Shown here: one piece after another, positions 62,302-64,000 of the stretch | Layout: each line of letters opens with the position of its first letter | Numbering within the stretch: position 1 is the stretch's first letter | NCBI GenBank assembly: GCA_945860285.1 | Contig: CAMAQB010000002.1 | Span: 28,917 to 92,916 of the forward strand | Length of the DNA stretch: 64,000 nucleotides | Direction: 5' to 3' | From: Akkermansia muciniphila | GTDB lineage: Bacteria > Verrucomicrobiota > Verrucomicrobiia > Verrucomicrobiales > Akkermansiaceae | The notes under the pieces: model-generated | The model's input: the letters and a program-made list of their open reading frames with translations, nothing else | The model's database searches: none | Told to the model about the DNA's origin: nothing | Position numbers and translations under genes: made by a program

Positions 62302-63573
62302 TTATTTGAACTCGCTGCTCTTGATGTATTCGACCCAGTCGGCTTCCATTTTTTCCACGCTGTCAAATCCGTAGATCTTGGCAAACTCAATCGGCTCGGG
62401 GATGGTATTGTTCGACTCCACCCGGCGTACCAGGCGGGCGAACGCGCAAATCCGCTTCGGATTGCTTTGCAGATAATTCGCAAACGAATAGACCAGCACC
62501 AGTTTGGCCGGATTGAGCGATGCCTGATCGACCCCGAGAATTTCCTGCAAATTGGGGGTGAGCTTGCCGCGTTTCACCTCTGTTTTCAAAATTTTTGCCC
62601 ACGCCGTGCCGTCCTCATATCCCGATTTGGAAGTGATCTCGATTCCCGATGAACCGCTGGCATCGATCAAATGCGTCTCGGTCTTCTCGGCGAGTTTGAT
62701 TTCCTTGTAGTAGGCGTGACCGGTGACGATGGTGAAGTATCCTTTTTGACCCACGCTGCCGACTCCGCCCATTTGCTGGTTGAGCAGATGACCGGCAAGA
62801 CAGTGAGTGGGAAACGGGGTGAACACTTTTTTGAACTCGATGCCGTTGTCGATGTTGAACACCGAAGCCACCGGGTGGAAATTCCCCTTCTCCTGCTCTT
62901 CCTTGGGCAGGGCGACGGTATTGCCGCCGACCTTGTCCCATATGGCCTTGACCTGCGCCACTTCCTTCTGGGCTTCCGCATTGGCGGCATCCTCCATCAG
63001 AACTTTGGCATACCAATCGCCCAAGGCCTTGTAGATCTTGCGGTCCTCGACCACGAAAATCACCCGGCGTTTGTCACCCCAGTCGCGCCGGAAGTTCATG
63101 TGATAAAACGCCATGCCGTGCCATAGCCGCTCGGCGATCTCCGCGACAACATGGGGCCGGACATCCCCCGCGTAGGCGATGAGGAAATGTTCCGTCTCCA
63201 TCTGGTCAAAGGGCCCGACCGTCCGGTCTCCCCCGGTGAGCGACAATTTTTTGTCGAGCTTTTTGAAGGTCTTCGAATCCAGCCTGACATCCTTTTCGGG
63301 TTCGCTCAATACGCCCTCGGTCAGGATTTTTTCATCAGCCTGGGCGTTTTCGACCAGATACTGGCGGTCGGCCAGCGACAGGTCGGTCACCAGCAGTTTC
63401 TTTTCCTTGCGGTCGGGACCAACGAGAATCACGTTGGCTCCATCCAGCTTCACCAGCGAGGCATCCAGGGTGCTCCCTTTCAGCGATGTCCACACGCGAC
63501 TGTCCTCCGCCTGCAGCAAGGTGGCGGAGAACACCGCAACAGCCAACACAATGAATGAATGTATGTTTTTCAC
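62302..63573 (-). CDS. Exported SHD1-domain protein with unknown C-terminal domain
   Basis: The track ORF starts at 63672. GTG 63573 gives a good signal peptide (MKNIHSFIVLAVAVFSATLLQAEDS) and a 423-residue protein. An SHD1-like segment follows the signal (RVWTSLKGSTLDASLVKLDGANVILVGPDRKEKKLLVTDLSLADRQYLVE). The remainder (AYAGDVRPHVVAEIAERLWHGMAFYHMNFRRDWGDKRRVIFVVEDRKIY, FPTHCLAGHLLNQQMGGVGSVGQKGYFTIVTGHAYY) resembles gluzincin-type MA peptidase or DUF1570 scaffolds in layout, but there is no HExxH, so catalysis is doubtful. It lies 30 bases upstream of the retropepsin gene on the same strand and probably forms an operon with it. Confidence 0.78.
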   Translation of the reverse strand: MKNIHSFIVLAVAVFSATLLQAEDSRVWTSLKGSTLDASLVKLDGANVILVGPDRKEKKLLVTDLSLADRQYLVENAQADEKILTEGVLSEPEKDVRLDSKTFKKLDKKLSLTGGDRTVGPFDQMETEHFLIAYAGDVRPHVVAEIAERLWHGMAFYHMNFRRDWGDKRRVIFVVEDRKIYKALGDWYAKVLMEDAANAEAQKEVAQVKAIWDKVGGNTVALPKEEQEKGNFHPVASVFNIDNGIEFKKVFTPFPTHCLAGHLLNQQMGGVGSVGQKGYFTIVTGHAYYKEIKLAEKTETHLIDASGSSGIEITSKSGYEDGTAWAKILKTEVKRGKLTPNLQEILGVDQASLNPAKLVLVYSFANYLQSNPKRICAFARLVRRVESNNTIPEPIEFAKIYGFDSVEKMEADWVEYIKSSEFK

Positions 63574-63937
63574 GCCCAGTATTCCAACAGCGGATTCCCA
63601 AAATGCAAGCAAAATCATGGCAATGACGCAAAGCCGCGAAGTCCGACAATAGCAATTGGCTTCATGAATCAAAGATGCACATCTAACGCCCGATACTCAC
63701 AGGCTGATCCCGTGTGCGGCATGCTCAACCATCAAAAATTCTCATTGGCTGAACTCATGAAGCAAGCATCCGCTTGCCAGGATCTGCCATTCTGGCTCTT
63801 TTTGTCGAAATCCTTGCTGATCACTTTTCTCGGAAAATCACCAGAGCCATGAACCTAAAGTTCGCAGTTGGAATTGCAGAATTTCTCTTAAAGCCTTGTA
63901 GAACATGGGCTAGAGAGGAAATAAGATTCGTTTTTCG

Positions 63938-63956
63938 TTTCACCTAATGGGTGAAA
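63938..63956. other. Short perfect hairpin in the right-end intergenic region
   Basis: TTTCACC and GGTGAAA flank a five-base loop (TAATG). The stretch 63574-64000 upstream of the SHD1 gene contains no gene that I can support; the ORFs there look like noise. The hairpin may be a regulatory site, but no neighbour beyond 64000 is visible. Confidence 0.35.
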
Positions 63957-64000
63957 ACATGGCAAAAATGTAATTTGCATGCTGGTAACGCTGCATCAAT

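Overview
This 64 kb window looks like chromosomal DNA of a GC-rich, free-living Verrucomicrobiota, probably near Verrucomicrobiales (an inference from gene content, not from a marker phylogeny). The pointers are a planctomycete-type cytochrome c (DUF1549/DUF1553) lipoprotein, a DUF1080 secreted protein, a PEP-CTERM protein, SHD1 domains joined to retropepsin folds, and huge secreted beta-rich proteins. Most genes lack a clear Shine-Dalgarno sequence, so several starts were chosen from family alignments rather than from the ORF track. I saw no transposase, prophage, CRISPR array or rRNA. There is one tRNA (Phe-GAA).

Layout. 1-1543 (-): 5' part of a DUF1549/DUF1553 cytochrome lipoprotein running off the window. 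1760-4850 (+): cobalamin riboswitch, BtuB-like TonB receptor, CPBP membrane protease. 4834-7702 (+): comF, accD, folC. 7710-9807: a DUF4230-like protein, an unknown protein and a PabC-like lyase. 9937-14628 (+): argS and a 976-residue FAD/Fe-S dehydrogenase. 14644-22412 (-): a long run of co-directional genes: dnaB, a lipoprotein, a two-TM protein, a TrhO-RluA fusion, a PtsN-like EIIA, an HscA-like Hsp70, a coiled-coil tail-anchored protein and a small tail-anchored protein. 22582-28445: N-formylglutamate amidohydrolase, a TIGR01777 epimerase, a GbsR-type regulator and a 1104-residue secreted protein. 28521-32090 (-): scpB-pheA-recJ. 32293-34420 (+): dksA-like, rpmG, rpsR, folE2, all in zinc-ligand-poor or zinc-independent versions. 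34534-37440 (+): class V aminotransferase, DUF1080 and a YkuD-SerB fusion. 37488-49148 (-): a PEP-CTERM protein and an 11 kb gene for a 3660-residue protein with four seven-repeat RCC1 arrays. 49149-49834: mostly non-coding, with a patatin remnant. 49835-52731 (+): YwaF-like, LutA-like, ffh. 52750-59691 (-): uvrA, ECF sigma, anti-sigma-like, PDZ protein, DUF2459 lipoprotein, XerC/D recombinase. 59801-63573: tRNA-Phe, ygfZ, a single-chain double retropepsin, and an SHD1 protein.

How genes fit together. Folate genes (folC, pabC-like, folE2, and folate-binding ygfZ) are scattered across the window. The aminotransferase and the SerB half of the fusion could supply the last two steps of serine synthesis. 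The sigma/anti-sigma/PDZ set looks like an envelope-stress unit transcribed behind uvrA. The most unusual items are the YkuD-SerB fusion, the tandem SHD1-retropepsin protein, the 4 x 7 RCC1 giant protein, the EIIA/Hsp70/tail-anchored operon, and the TrhO-RluA fusion.
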